Shown here: piece after piece, positions 1 through 8,222 of the stretch
Layout: each line of letters opens with the position of its first letter
Position numbering within the stretch: position 1 is the stretch's first letter
Source: Deltaproteobacteria bacterium
Lineage (GTDB): Bacteria; Myxococcota_A; UBA9160; UBA4427
Assembly (NCBI GenBank): GCA_019310385.1
Contig: JAFDEK010000034.1
Span: 1 to 41,810 of the forward strand
Reading direction: 5' to 3'
DNA length: 41,810 nt
Translations under genes and position numbers: made by a program
The notes under the pieces: model-generated
Told to the model about the DNA's origin: nothing
What the model saw: only the letters and a program-made list of their open reading frames with translations
Database searches by the model: none

Positions 1-61
1 CACCCAGATCCAGGGCCAGGACAGCCTTTAGCCACGAAAGCCAATGGCCAGGAGCGACGAA

Positions 62-2122
62 ATGCGGATGCGATCGGGCAGCTTGATCACCCTGCGGGTT
101 CTTCCGCTCGCGGCCACACTCCTGCTCCTCGCTTCGCCGGCCCATGCGACGCAGATCACCACCTACGATGACAGCGGAGCGGTGCAGGAGATGGAGCGCG
201 CCATCGCCACGATGTCGGCCGAGGATCTGGAGAGCGCAGCGCTCAACTTGCTGGAGGCGGGACGGATCACCGCCATGCAGCCCTTCGCGGAGCAATGGCT
301 CCGGCTCGACTTGCGTAGTCGAGACGCGGCCGCGCTCGTCGCCCTCGCCTACGCGGCATCGAGTCGCAGCGCGGAGGCCCGCGAGCTGCTCGCCGAGGGA
401 GGCGCCTCGGGAAGCCGCTGGGCCCCGTACGCGGAGTCCCTGCTGGCTCGTCGGGATGGAGATCTCTCACGGGCCACCGCCCTCGTTCGCCGGGGACTGA
501 ACGAAAGCGGCGGTCATCCCTACGGCTGGAATCTCCTCGGTCGGATCCAGTTCGAGGCCGGTGAGACCCGAGATGCGTCGACGAGCTTCGACAAGGCCGT
601 AACGCTCAGCCCGAACTTCCTCCCCGGCTATCTCAACCTCGGTGCCAGTGCGTTCGTTCTGCAGGACTACGTGGGCGCTCGAAAGGCCTTCGAGCGCGCG
701 ATCGAGCTGGACCCGGAATCCGCGCCCGCCTACTACGGCCTCGCGGTGGCGATGCGGGACGGGGGCGGGAGCCCCGCTGCGGCACTCGAAGCCCTCGAGA
801 TCGCCCTGGCGCTGGACCCGACGCTCGCGAACGCGCTGCTCGAGCGGCCCCGCTTTCAAGTGCGCGCCGGGCGCTCGGAAGACGCGGTCGAGTCCGCGCG
901 AGCGCTCGTCGAGGGGGGTGAGCCCCTTGGACCGATCATGCTCGCGGAGGCGCTGATCCGCCTCGGAAGAAGCGAAGAGGTACTGGAAGCCCTCGCCGAT
1001 CTGCCCGGAGATCAGGCGGACGTGCTCTATCTGCGTGGACTCGCGCAGATCATCGGAGGCGATCCGAAGGCGGGCGCCAAGACCCTGGTGACGGCTCTCT
1101 CGGCCGATGAGCAGGCCTTCGGCCCCTACTCGACCCTCCAGGCCTTGAGGGCTGGAGGCGCGACCCGCTGGTCCGGCGGGAGTCGGCCTTGGATGACTCC
1201 GCCCCAGGTCGCCATCCTCTCCTTCCTCGCGGGCTGCGAAGCGGGGGCAGGCTCCGACTGGAAGGCGGCGTACGCAGCCTGGAGCGAGAGTCGGGGGCTG
1301 GGAGCCGAGTTCGACCTCGCGGGAGTGACGCGCTCGCAGATCGAGGCGAGCTCGAAGCCTGCCGAGTTCCCCCTTCTGGCGCTCGGCGCGCTGTACCACC
1401 TCGCCGATCTCCACCAGGCCGCCGGCCAGGAGCTCGCGCTCGCCGTGAAGGCTGCGCCCCGCTCGGTCCTCTCGAACTACTGGCTCGCCCAGCACGAGCT
1501 CGCCATGAAGCAGCGCGAGCGCGCACGCAAGGCGCTGGAGACCTCGCTCGCATCGGCGCCGGGATTCGTCGCCGTCCTGCACGCGCTCGCGGACATCGGC
1601 ATGGCCACGGGAGACACCGAAGCCGCGCTCGGCTACTACGAACGGCTGCGCGTCGCGCAGCCGGGAGCCATCTCGGAGATCAAGCTCGGCGTCGCGCTGG
1701 ACTACGTGGGCCGCCTCGATGATGCGATCACGGCCTATGAGCGCGCGATCGCGGCCGAGCCGCACAACTACCTCGCCCACAGTCAGCTGGCCTGGGCCCT
1801 GGCCCGCCAGGGCAAAGACCTCGAGCGTGCCCTCGAACACGCACGGGAAGCTGACCGTCTCGCACCCGACAACGGCAGCGTTCTCGACACCCTCGCCTGG
1901 ATCGTCTACCTGAAAGGCAACCCCGAAGACGCCCTCGTCCTCGCGCGCCGCGCGGTGCAGGTGAAGCCCGTCACCCCGACGCGCTTCTATCACCTGGCGG
2001 TGATCGAGCACGCGCTCGGCAACAACGCCAGCGCGAAGGTCAACCTGCATCGCGCTCTCGACGAGCCGGCGCAGTTCGGCGACGCCGCGAAAGCGCGAGA
2101 GCTCCTGGAGAGCCTCGAGTAG
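62..2122 (+). CDS. Secreted tetratricopeptide-repeat (TPR) protein
   Basis: A 686-residue protein built almost entirely of helical TPR-type repeats. The first about 29 residues form a Sec signal peptide (basic start, Leu/Ala-rich core, cleavage after SPAHA), so it should act outside the cytoplasm, probably as a periplasmic scaffold. Clear TPR units with the usual W/LG-Y-A-F-A-P pattern lie at about residues 150-260 and again at about 430-680; the middle is more degenerate. I chose the ATG at 62 because AGGAG at 50-54 sits 7 nt before it; the ATG at 44 in the same frame has no comparable site. No enzymatic domain is visible. It converges on the topoisomerase VI operon, with stops about 70 bp apart, so no functional link is implied. 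The partner is unknown. Confidence 0.85.
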   Translation: MRMRSGSLITLRVLPLAATLLLLASPAHATQITTYDDSGAVQEMERAIATMSAEDLESAALNLLEAGRITAMQPFAEQWLRLDLRSRDAAALVALAYAASSRSAEARELLAEGGASGSRWAPYAESLLARRDGDLSRATALVRRGLNESGGHPYGWNLLGRIQFEAGETRDASTSFDKAVTLSPNFLPGYLNLGASAFVLQDYVGARKAFERAIELDPESAPAYYGLAVAMRDGGGSPAAALEALEIALALDPTLANALLERPRFQVRAGRSEDAVESARALVEGGEPLGPIMLAEALIRLGRSEEVLEALADLPGDQADVLYLRGLAQIIGGDPKAGAKTLVTALSADEQAFGPYSTLQALRAGGATRWSGGSRPWMTPPQVAILSFLAGCEAGAGSDWKAAYAAWSESRGLGAEFDLAGVTRSQIEASSKPAEFPLLALGALYHLADLHQAAGQELALAVKAAPRSVLSNYWLAQHELAMKQRERARKALETSLASAPGFVAVLHALADIGMATGDTEAALGYYERLRVAQPGAISEIKLGVALDYVGRLDDAITAYERAIAAEPHNYLAHSQLAWALARQGKDLERALEHAREADRLAPDNGSVLDTLAWIVYLKGNPEDALVLARRAVQVKPVTPTRFYHLAVIEHALGNNASAKVNLHRALDEPAQFGDAAKARELLESLE

Positions 2123-2156
2123 CGTCCTGGCGCCAGCAGGCTGCCAAGCGCACGTA

Positions 2157-2195
2157 CCAAGACAGGTGCCAAGACAGGTACCAAGACAGGTACTA
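2157..2195. repeat. 12-bp tandem array at the topoisomerase VI A stop codon
   Basis: Three near-identical 12-bp units (plus-strand CCAAGACAGGTA/G) at 2157-2168, 2169-2180 and 2181-2192. A degenerate fourth unit starts at 2193 and contains the stop codon of the minus-strand top6A gene. The array lies between two convergent genes. It is one of many arrays in this window that touch a stop codon. Confidence 0.85.
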
Positions 2196-3494
2196 AGGCA
2201 AGAAGGCCTTGGTGTTCGCGAGCTTCGCGGGCAGGTACTCCTCGATCACATAGTTGAGTCCCCACATCGCCAGGGCCTGCTGCTCGGCGCGTACACCCAT
2301 CTTCAGGAGCTGCTCGATGGCCTTCTGCCAGACCGGGTGGGCCTTGAAGAAGGGGTCGTTCTTGAGGGCGTCCTTCGCGCGCTTGACGTCGACCTCTTGC
2401 AGGGGATGGGTGGGCAAGCGGTAATCGACGATGTCCTGGGGTGTCACGCCCAGAAAGCTCGCCTGGGGGACGCAGAAGAACTGGGAGAGATGCGCGGCGT
2501 TGCCGGAACCCACCTTGAGGGTGCGGTAGATGTTGGAGATGCCGTAGGGGTCGCAGTCCACGAAGGCGTAGACGGGCAGATGGCACTCGTCGGAGAGCTT
2601 GCGGATGAAGCGTCGGGTCGCCCGGGCCGGCACACCCGCCAGGGAGACCAGGATGCAGTTATGGCTCTGCCAGAACTTGTGGCTCTGGAGGCGCTGGAAG
2701 ATGCCGCCCGTCTCGATGGCGAGAACGAACTTGGCGTCGGTCTCGAAGGAGAGCTGCTCCACCGAGGAGGGGATCGTGTAGGCGCCCGAGCCGAAGCGGG
2801 TGCAGTCGATACGCTCCACCGCGCCGGTCTCTCGATCGGGGTCGAGGACCACCAGGCGCCCCGCCACGGCGCCCCCGTGCTCGTCGGGGACGAAGCGCAG
2901 CTGCTCCCGGGAGACGCGGTTCACCGAGAACATGGCCTCGATGTCGTCCATCACCGTATCGGACTCGCTCTGCTCGTCGAACTTGGCCGCGTCCCAGTTC
3001 TTGCTCTGGTAGTAGGCGTCTCGCTTGGTCGCGAAGTCGTTGGCTTCGACGAGCTCCTTGGAGAGACCCATCATGCGCAGGGTCTGGGCGAAGCTCTTCA
3101 CGGTATTGACGGTGAGGGTACGGGTCTTCTTCTGCCGGCCGATCTCGAAGTAGCCCTTCTTGCGCGAGTAGGAGACGTTTCCGAGGGAGCGCACCGGGAA
3201 CTCGAGATCGGGCTTGGCCCGACGCAGGATGTGCTGATGGACGTCGAGCGCGCTGTCGCGGATGAGCTTCACGGTGAGACGGTCGGACTTGTCCTCGAGC
3301 TTCCGCGCGGGGGCCTTCTTCTTCGCAGCGGCTCTTTTCTTCGCAGCGGCACTCTTCTTCGCAGCGGCACTTTTCTTGGCAGCGGCGCTCTTCTTCGCAG
3401 CGGCCTTCTTCCTGGGCGCGGTCTTCTTCTTCGCCGCGCTCTTCCTGGCGGGCGCCTTCTTTTTTCCAGCGCTCTTCTTCTTTCGTGCGGCCAA
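2193..3494 (-). CDS. top6A: DNA topoisomerase VI subunit A with histone-like N-terminal tail
   Basis: Subunit A of a type IIB topoisomerase, the DNA-cutting partner of the ATPase subunit encoded just upstream. The first about 60 residues are a repetitive Lys/Ala/Arg tail (AAAKKS-type repeats) like H1 or Hc1-type chromatin proteins. The Spo11/Top6A core follows. The winged-helix part carries the catalytic tyrosine in TKRDAYYQSKN. The Toprim domain has its glutamate in FVLAIETGG and the metal-binding DxD in FVDCDPYGISN. Core length is normal for the family; only the tail is extra. The start is probably TTG at 3494, with GGGAG/GAAGG just upstream; a TTG at 3518 is in frame but has a weaker site. 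Subunit B ends at 3546, so the two genes should be co-transcribed. Topoisomerase VI is typical of archaea and plants and sporadic in bacteria. Confidence 0.93.
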   Translation of the reverse strand: MAARKKKSAGKKKAPARKSAAKKKTAPRKKAAAKKSAAAKKSAAAKKSAAAKKRAAAKKKAPARKLEDKSDRLTVKLIRDSALDVHQHILRRAKPDLEFPVRSLGNVSYSRKKGYFEIGRQKKTRTLTVNTVKSFAQTLRMMGLSKELVEANDFATKRDAYYQSKNWDAAKFDEQSESDTVMDDIEAMFSVNRVSREQLRFVPDEHGGAVAGRLVVLDPDRETGAVERIDCTRFGSGAYTIPSSVEQLSFETDAKFVLAIETGGIFQRLQSHKFWQSHNCILVSLAGVPARATRRFIRKLSDECHLPVYAFVDCDPYGISNIYRTLKVGSGNAAHLSQFFCVPQASFLGVTPQDIVDYRLPTHPLQEVDVKRAKDALKNDPFFKAHPVWQKAIEQLLKMGVRAEQQALAMWGLNYVIEEYLPAKLANTKAFLP

Positions 3495-3526
3495 TTCGCC
3501 TTCTCCCTCGCAGTGCAAGGCTGAGA

Positions 3527-3543
3527 GCCTGCCTTCGGCAGGC
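3527..3543. other. Stem-loop between top6B and top6A
   Basis: A perfect 7-bp inverted repeat (GCCTGCC / GGCAGGC) with a 3-nt loop lies in the short gap between top6B stop and top6A start. It has no following T-tract, so an mRNA-stability or translation element is more likely than a terminator. It could also be chance. Confidence 0.4.
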
Positions 3544-3545
3544 CG

Positions 3546-5249
3546 TCAGAGCTTGCGGCTGCGCTCCAGCACGTCGGTCAGGTTGTCCACCACGGCGTCG
3601 CGCTGCTTCTCACTGAGTCCCAGGATCTTCTCGAGGCCGACGGCCACCTGGGGGATGTAGCGCTCGATGTAGGCGCGCTTCTTCGCCTCGTCGGCCTCTC
3701 GCCGCCGCTTGCGGATGTGGGTCGCCACCTGCCGCCCGCACTCCTGCAGGCCCAGGCGGATCTCCTTCACGATCTCGGGATAGTGGGCGATGGCCTCCTT
3801 GCTCTCGGAGGTAAAGGGCACCCACACGCTGGCGATGTGGACCATGAGCAGCGCCGGCCCCACCGGCAGCGCGCCCCGGGGCTGCTGGAACTGATAGGAC
3901 TTCCAATCGGTTCCGATCACGGCCTTGGTGATCGCGCAGGCGCCCTGCTGGTACTGCAGGGGCACGCGGTTCGCGTAGCGATAGAGGGTGATGGGCTGCT
4001 CGGCAGACATCGAGCCGCCGTAGGCGAGCCCGACCTCCACCAGGAAGGGGTTCCCGCGGTAGACGGCCGGGCGCCGGGTGACCGAGGCGAAGTAGTCCGC
4101 CTCGACCTCGGCGCGCAGGGCGTTCTCGATCAGCTCCTCGCCGATGGGCGCGATGCAGTCGGTGGCAGGGTTCATGATCCGGGTCTGTTGGATCGACTTG
4201 TGAATCCGGTCGGCCTCGTCGCGGGTGATCTCCCGGGGCCGCCGGGTGTCGGGCACCTTGGCGCGCTCGCAGATTTCCTTGGCGGTGCGCGAGGAGACCC
4301 GTGCGAAGTCGCCTTGAAGGCAGGTGCGCACGTTGCGCGCCTTGGTGTCCCGCAGCATCTGCATCAGCACGCCGAGCTCGACGCCGTAGGGGTGGGGCTT
4401 GATCTCGGCGGTCTGAGGCGGCAGCTCCTTGCTTACCCGGGGAAAGACGTGTTCGTCTCCGTGCTCCTCGGCTTTGGGCGGCACGTAGGTGATCTGGGCG
4501 TGGGGGTTCGCCAGGGAGATCTGCCGGATATAGGCATCCACCGAGTGCTGACCGCCCCGGTAGTTCCCCTCGAGCTCGATCTCGACCCGGGTGCCGTGCT
4601 GGGGCGACCACTCCACCACGTCGTCCACGCTGACCCGGGGCTCGTTCTTCTGGGTGTCGATGATCAGCTCGAAGCGGTGGGCCGCCTTCTTCTTCCCGGT
4701 CCGGGTCGTGATCCGCACGGGCTTGCCGGTGGTGAGCAGGCCGTACATCCCAGCCGCGCTGATCCCGATGCCCTGCTGGCCCCGGCTCTGGCGCAGGCGA
4801 TGGAACTTCGAGCCGTAGAGCAGGCGGCCGAAGATCTTTGGCACCTGGGCGCGCACGATGCCCGGGCCGTTGTCCTCGATGGCGATCACGAAGCGCGTCT
4901 CTTCCCGCTGGGCAATCTCGACCCGGATGTCGGGCACGATGCTCGCCTCCTCGCAGGCGTCGAGGGAGTTGTCGACCCCCTCCTTCACCGTGGTGAGCAG
5001 CGCCTTGGAAGGATTGTCGAAGCCGAGCAGATGGCGGTTCTTGGCGAAGAACTCGGAGATCGAGATGTCCCGCTGCTTGCGCGCGAGGTCCGTGGCGGTG
5101 AGTCGGGGGGCGGCCTTCTTTGCTGCGGCCTTCTTCTTGGCCGACGTCTTCTTCCTGGCCGACGCCTTCTTCTTGGCCGACGTCTTCTTCTTGGCCGACG
5201 CCTTCTTCCTGGCCGAAGCCTTTTTCTTGGCCGAAGTCTTCTTCGCCAT
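3546..5249 (-). CDS. top6B: DNA topoisomerase VI subunit B (GHKL ATPase) with histone-like N-terminal tail
   Basis: ATPase subunit of topoisomerase VI; ATP-driven dimerisation controls strand passage by the A2B2 enzyme. Residues 1 to about 47 are a Lys/Ala/Ser tail of five-residue units (SAKKK, SARKK). The GHKL fold follows, with the N box in KEGVDNSLDACEEA, the G1 box DNGPGI and the G2 box GQQGIGISAAGMYG. The helix-two-turn-helix and transducer domains come next, ending in a basic helical C-terminus. The ATG at 5249 is preceded by a GGGGGGGAG run; an in-frame ATG at 5282 is possible but lacks a good site. It lies 56 bp after the J-domain-like gene on the same strand. The tail matches that of subunit A in style, so both halves of the enzyme carry the same kind of basic extension. 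Confidence 0.94.
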   Translation of the reverse strand: MAKKTSAKKKASARKKASAKKKTSAKKKASARKKTSAKKKAAAKKAAPRLTATDLARKQRDISISEFFAKNRHLLGFDNPSKALLTTVKEGVDNSLDACEEASIVPDIRVEIAQREETRFVIAIEDNGPGIVRAQVPKIFGRLLYGSKFHRLRQSRGQQGIGISAAGMYGLLTTGKPVRITTRTGKKKAAHRFELIIDTQKNEPRVSVDDVVEWSPQHGTRVEIELEGNYRGGQHSVDAYIRQISLANPHAQITYVPPKAEEHGDEHVFPRVSKELPPQTAEIKPHPYGVELGVLMQMLRDTKARNVRTCLQGDFARVSSRTAKEICERAKVPDTRRPREITRDEADRIHKSIQQTRIMNPATDCIAPIGEELIENALRAEVEADYFASVTRRPAVYRGNPFLVEVGLAYGGSMSAEQPITLYRYANRVPLQYQQGACAITKAVIGTDWKSYQFQQPRGALPVGPALLMVHIASVWVPFTSESKEAIAHYPEIVKEIRLGLQECGRQVATHIRKRRREADEAKKRAYIERYIPQVAVGLEKILGLSEKQRDAVVDNLTDVLERSRKL

Positions 5250-5305
5250 GGCTCCCCCCCGAGTCCGCAGGCAATGGTCCACGCCTCGGGACGCCGGTCA
5301 AGCTC

Positions 5306-6655
5306 TCAGCGAAGACCGCACTCTTTCATGTGGAGATAGGCAGCGTGACGCAAGCCTCCCTCGATCCCGAAGGCGCCCTCGACCCAGTCGCCGCCGTCGA
5401 AGCCGTAGAGGCGCGTGAGGGGCACCCCGAGGCGGCTGGCATCGAGGGAGCGTTCGAAGGCGAGCCAGTCGTTGCAAGGAATGGCCTCGACCTCCTCGAC
5501 GCTGTCGAGGGAGCCGGAGCGATCGAAATCGTAACGAGAGAGCAGGTAGTGGGTCGCGCGCTCGAGCCACTCGGGGGGAGCCGTGGGCCGATACGTAGGG
5601 TCGCGTCCCGCGGCGGTGGACCCGCCCTGGGCGGCAGCGCTCTGCTGCTCGCGGGCGGCCGCTTCTTTGCCCGCCTCCCTGCCCGCTTCTTCGCCCGCTT
5701 CCTTGCCCGCCCCCTGGCCCGCCGAGTCGGGCTGCAGGATCGCACGCAAGGTCAGCTCCTTCGCGGGCAGCAGCGAGATGAACCCCTCCCAGGGGACATA
5801 GCCTTCGCTGGTCACGCGCACCTGGTGTTCGCCGATCGCCAGAGCGTGGCGATCCGCGCCTGTGGCGCCGACGGACTCACCGTCGATTTCCAAGCGGTCT
5901 CCGCTCACGTTGGAGTGCACTACGAGCCAGCCAAGATCGCTGCAGACCTTGGCCAGGAGTCCGCGGGACTCGCCGGCCACGAGGGAGATCTCGCTCGTCC
6001 AGGGATCGCCGCAGTCGGGGTGCTCGACGCGCAGGCGGTACTCGCCGGGCTGCAGCGCGAGCCGTGTTCCATCTGCCGGCCCCTCGGCGACCTCGTCCCC
6101 GGTGCCCAGGACCTCCACCGCGAGCCGCGCCCCCGAGAGATCCGCCGTCACGCTGAGCGCCGACGACAGCTGGCCAGCAGCGTCCGTCCCGGCCCCAGCC
6201 AGGGACTCGGCAGGAATCGTCGCGCCCTCCCAGCGAGCGGCGCCCTGCCCGTCCACGGCCGGTGAATCGCCACCAGCCAAGACATAGAGCAGCGCCACTA
6301 CCAACGCCCCGACCAGTGCCGTCGCGAGGACGCTCCATGCCATCAGCCAGCGCGCCGGCGGGACTGGGAGCGCCAATCCAGAGCCGGAGACAGAGCCGGA
6401 GACAGAGCCGGAGACAGAGCCGGAACCGGAGCCGGATCCAGCCGGACCGTCGGGCACTCGCTCCCCGGCCAGAAGGGCCACGGCGCGCTGCAGATCGTCG
6501 AGCTCCGTGCGCCGACGGTCTCGCAGCCCGGCGTCAGCCGCCTCTTCGAGGCGCGTCTCCACGTGGGCGCGAACCCGCCAGTAGGCCGCGACCCGCTCGG
6601 CCTCGGTCGCAGACTCGTCGAGTCCGAGAACCCGAAGTGCGCCCTCGCGATCCAT
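5306..6655 (-). CDS. J-domain-like / transmembrane / PEGA / EF-hand protein
   Basis: An uncharacterised 449-residue protein. Residues 1 to about 68 resemble a DnaJ helical bundle (REGALRVLGLDESATEAE, then a Tyr/Trp helix), but the HPD tripeptide needed to stimulate Hsp70 is absent. A Gly-Ser/Val repeat linker follows. One membrane span sits at about residues 100-126. The exported part contains a beta-rich region, a PEGA-like domain at about 240-305 (GEHQVRVTSEGYVPWEG), a Glu/Ala/Gly repeat linker at about 310-340, and a canonical EF-hand loop, DFDRSGSLDSVEE, near 375-387. I start it at the ATG at 6655 (GGGAGAG about 9 nt upstream); GTG at 6673 is an alternative. It is first in a minus-strand run with top6B and top6A. 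A calcium-sensing envelope protein is plausible, but its role is unknown. Confidence 0.7.
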   Translation of the reverse strand: MDREGALRVLGLDESATEAERVAAYWRVRAHVETRLEEAADAGLRDRRRTELDDLQRAVALLAGERVPDGPAGSGSGSGSVSGSVSGSVSGSGLALPVPPARWLMAWSVLATALVGALVVALLYVLAGGDSPAVDGQGAARWEGATIPAESLAGAGTDAAGQLSSALSVTADLSGARLAVEVLGTGDEVAEGPADGTRLALQPGEYRLRVEHPDCGDPWTSEISLVAGESRGLLAKVCSDLGWLVVHSNVSGDRLEIDGESVGATGADRHALAIGEHQVRVTSEGYVPWEGFISLLPAKELTLRAILQPDSAGQGAGKEAGEEAGREAGKEAAAREQQSAAAQGGSTAAGRDPTYRPTAPPEWLERATHYLLSRYDFDRSGSLDSVEEVEAIPCNDWLAFERSLDASRLGVPLTRLYGFDGGDWVEGAFGIEGGLRHAAYLHMKECGLR

Positions 6656-6703
6656 CGCCTGAAGCTCTCCCACCGTCCCCTCTCCGTGTGATTCACGGTA
6701 GCG

Positions 6704-6887
6704 GGCAAATCGGAGATTTGCCGGAGCTGTCGCGGCTGCGCCGCTCGGCGGGCAAATCGGAGATTTGCCGGAGCTGTCGCGGCTGCGCCGCTCGGCGGGC
6801 AAATCGGAGATTTGGATTTGCCGGAGCTGTCGCGGCTGCGCCGCTCGGCGGGCAAATCGGAGATTTGCCGGGGCGGCTGCGCCGACA
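6704..6887. repeat. Four tandem 47-bp repeats, each with a perfect hairpin palindrome
   Basis: The 19-bp palindrome GGCAAATCGGAGATTTGCC (8-bp arms, GGA loop) occurs at 6704, 6751, 6798 and 6851. The first three copies are followed by the same 28-bp GC-rich segment. Copy three has a 6-bp GATTTG duplication in its right arm; copy four has a shortened tail. The array fills the control region between the divergent J-domain-like/top6 genes and the MotA-like operon. It could be an operator array, a set of RNA hairpins or a protein-binding site; a CRISPR array is excluded because there are no unique spacers. Confidence 0.92.
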
Positions 6888-6986
6888 TGCGCGCGCCGGG
6901 TCGACGGCGGTAGAATGGGCGCCTGCCGTCGGGGCCATGCCAGGAGCGCATCGCCGGGACCCCGAAGGCACGGAGGATTCGTTTCC

Positions 6987-8222
6987 ATGTCGTCGCCGCA
7001 ATGCCCGCACTGCGATCGGGAGCTCTCCTTCGCCGGCCACGAGGACGGCGAAGTGGTCGACTGCGTGCACTGCGGCCGCTCCTTCGCCCTACCCGGCTGG
7101 GAACCCACTCGCGCCGCCGATCCGGACGACCCCGCCGAGGCCCCCCTCGACGCCGCCCCCCGGCCGGCTCAACGCGAGCCACGGGCTTCCAGGCGTTCGC
7201 TGCTCGATTTCCGCCCCCGCCGGGCGAGCCACACTCCCACCGACGTGGGCCTGATCTCGAGCGGCCTGGTGGCCCTCGTCCTCACCGTGCTCTTCTACGC
7301 GGCGGCCGTGCGCCCCCTGAGTGCGACCTACTTCGGCGAGCTCTTCGGCGCACGCGGCTGGGTGCCCTACGTCATCACCCTCCTCTCCATGTGGTCGGTG
7401 GTGATCCTGACCATCAAGTACCGCCGCCTCAACCAGCAGCTGCGCGTCCTCGATCTCGACCTGGTCCCGGCGTCCTTTGCCGAGCGGATCACACCCGCCG
7501 ACGCGAGGGTCTTCGCCAGCTATCTGCGCGACCTGGGCAAGGCCTACGGAAGCAACCTCCTGTTGGATCGGGTGCTACGCGCCCTGCGCCATTTCAGTGC
7601 CCGCCAGGACGTCTCCGCAGTGGTGACCCAGATCAACAACCAGGCCCAGATCGACTCGGACGCCGTCGAGTCCAGCTACACCATGCTCCGGGTCTTCGTC
7701 TGGGCAATCCCCATCCTCGGCTTCATTGGAACTGTCATGGGCATCGGGCAGTCTGTGAGTGGCTTCTCGGACTCGGTCGCCTCGGCGGTGGATCTCGACG
7801 TGATGAAGTACTCCATCGGCGCGGTCACGACCGGCCTGGGAGTCGCCTTCGACACCACGCTCCTCGCCCTCGTCATGAGCATCGTGATCATGCTGCCGAC
7901 GAGCACGCTGCAGAAGGCCGAAGAGGACTTCCTCTCCGAGTGCGAGCACTACTGCGACGAGCACCTGGTGCGGCGCCTCGACGACGGGGGCACCGCCGCG
8001 GGCGGCCAGGACGCAAGAGACACAGGAGACGAGGGAGCGAGGCGCGTGCTCGAGTCCCTTGCGGTGCTCGGCGAGCGTGCGAGCGCAAGCCTGCGCAGCC
8101 TCGACACCGAGCTGTCGCGGCTCTCGGACAATGCGGGAAGGCTCGAGCGCCGCCTGGCTGGCGAACGCAAAGCAGAAGCGGACGATGTAACCCCGCTCGA
8201 GCCGCGGCTGCGCAAGCCGTGA
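6987..8222 (+). CDS. Zinc-ribbon MotA/TolQ/ExbB-type proton-channel protein
   Basis: A 411-residue inner-membrane protein. Residues 1-35 form a small zinc ribbon with cysteine pairs at C6/C9 and C26/C29. Two membrane spans lie at about 85-110 and 125-148. A cytoplasmic segment follows, then two further spans (about 232-255 and 270-300) in the MotA/TolQ/ExbB signature region: IPILGFIGTVMGI and later TTGLGVAFDTTLLALVMS. The tail is hydrophilic and partly helical. Family members form pentameric stators that use the ion gradient together with a MotB/TolR/ExbD plug. The ATG at 6987 has GGAGG at 6972-6976. The stop overlaps the next gene in GTGA, so the pair is translationally coupled. The N-terminal ribbon is not part of TolQ, ExbB or MotA. 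Confidence 0.85.
   Translation: MSSPQCPHCDRELSFAGHEDGEVVDCVHCGRSFALPGWEPTRAADPDDPAEAPLDAAPRPAQREPRASRRSLLDFRPRRASHTPTDVGLISSGLVALVLTVLFYAAAVRPLSATYFGELFGARGWVPYVITLLSMWSVVILTIKYRRLNQQLRVLDLDLVPASFAERITPADARVFASYLRDLGKAYGSNLLLDRVLRALRHFSARQDVSAVVTQINNQAQIDSDAVESSYTMLRVFVWAIPILGFIGTVMGIGQSVSGFSDSVASAVDLDVMKYSIGAVTTGLGVAFDTTLLALVMSIVIMLPTSTLQKAEEDFLSECEHYCDEHLVRRLDDGGTAAGGQDARDTGDEGARRVLESLAVLGERASASLRSLDTELSRLSDNAGRLERRLAGERKAEADDVTPLEPRLRKP

Noticed and set aside
2166..3524. Plus-strand open frames across the topoisomerase VI genes
   Set aside because: They mirror the real genes; the Lys/Ala tail codons read as Phe/Leu/Ala-rich false membrane segments on the other strand.
6704..6887. CRISPR array
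   Set aside because: Repeats are contiguous 47-bp units whose spacers are also repeated; there are no unique spacers and no cas genes.
6765..6986. N-terminal extension of the MotA-like protein through the 47-bp repeats
   Set aside because: The ATG at 6987 has a clear GGAGG and opens directly into the zinc ribbon; the upstream frame is translated repeat DNA.
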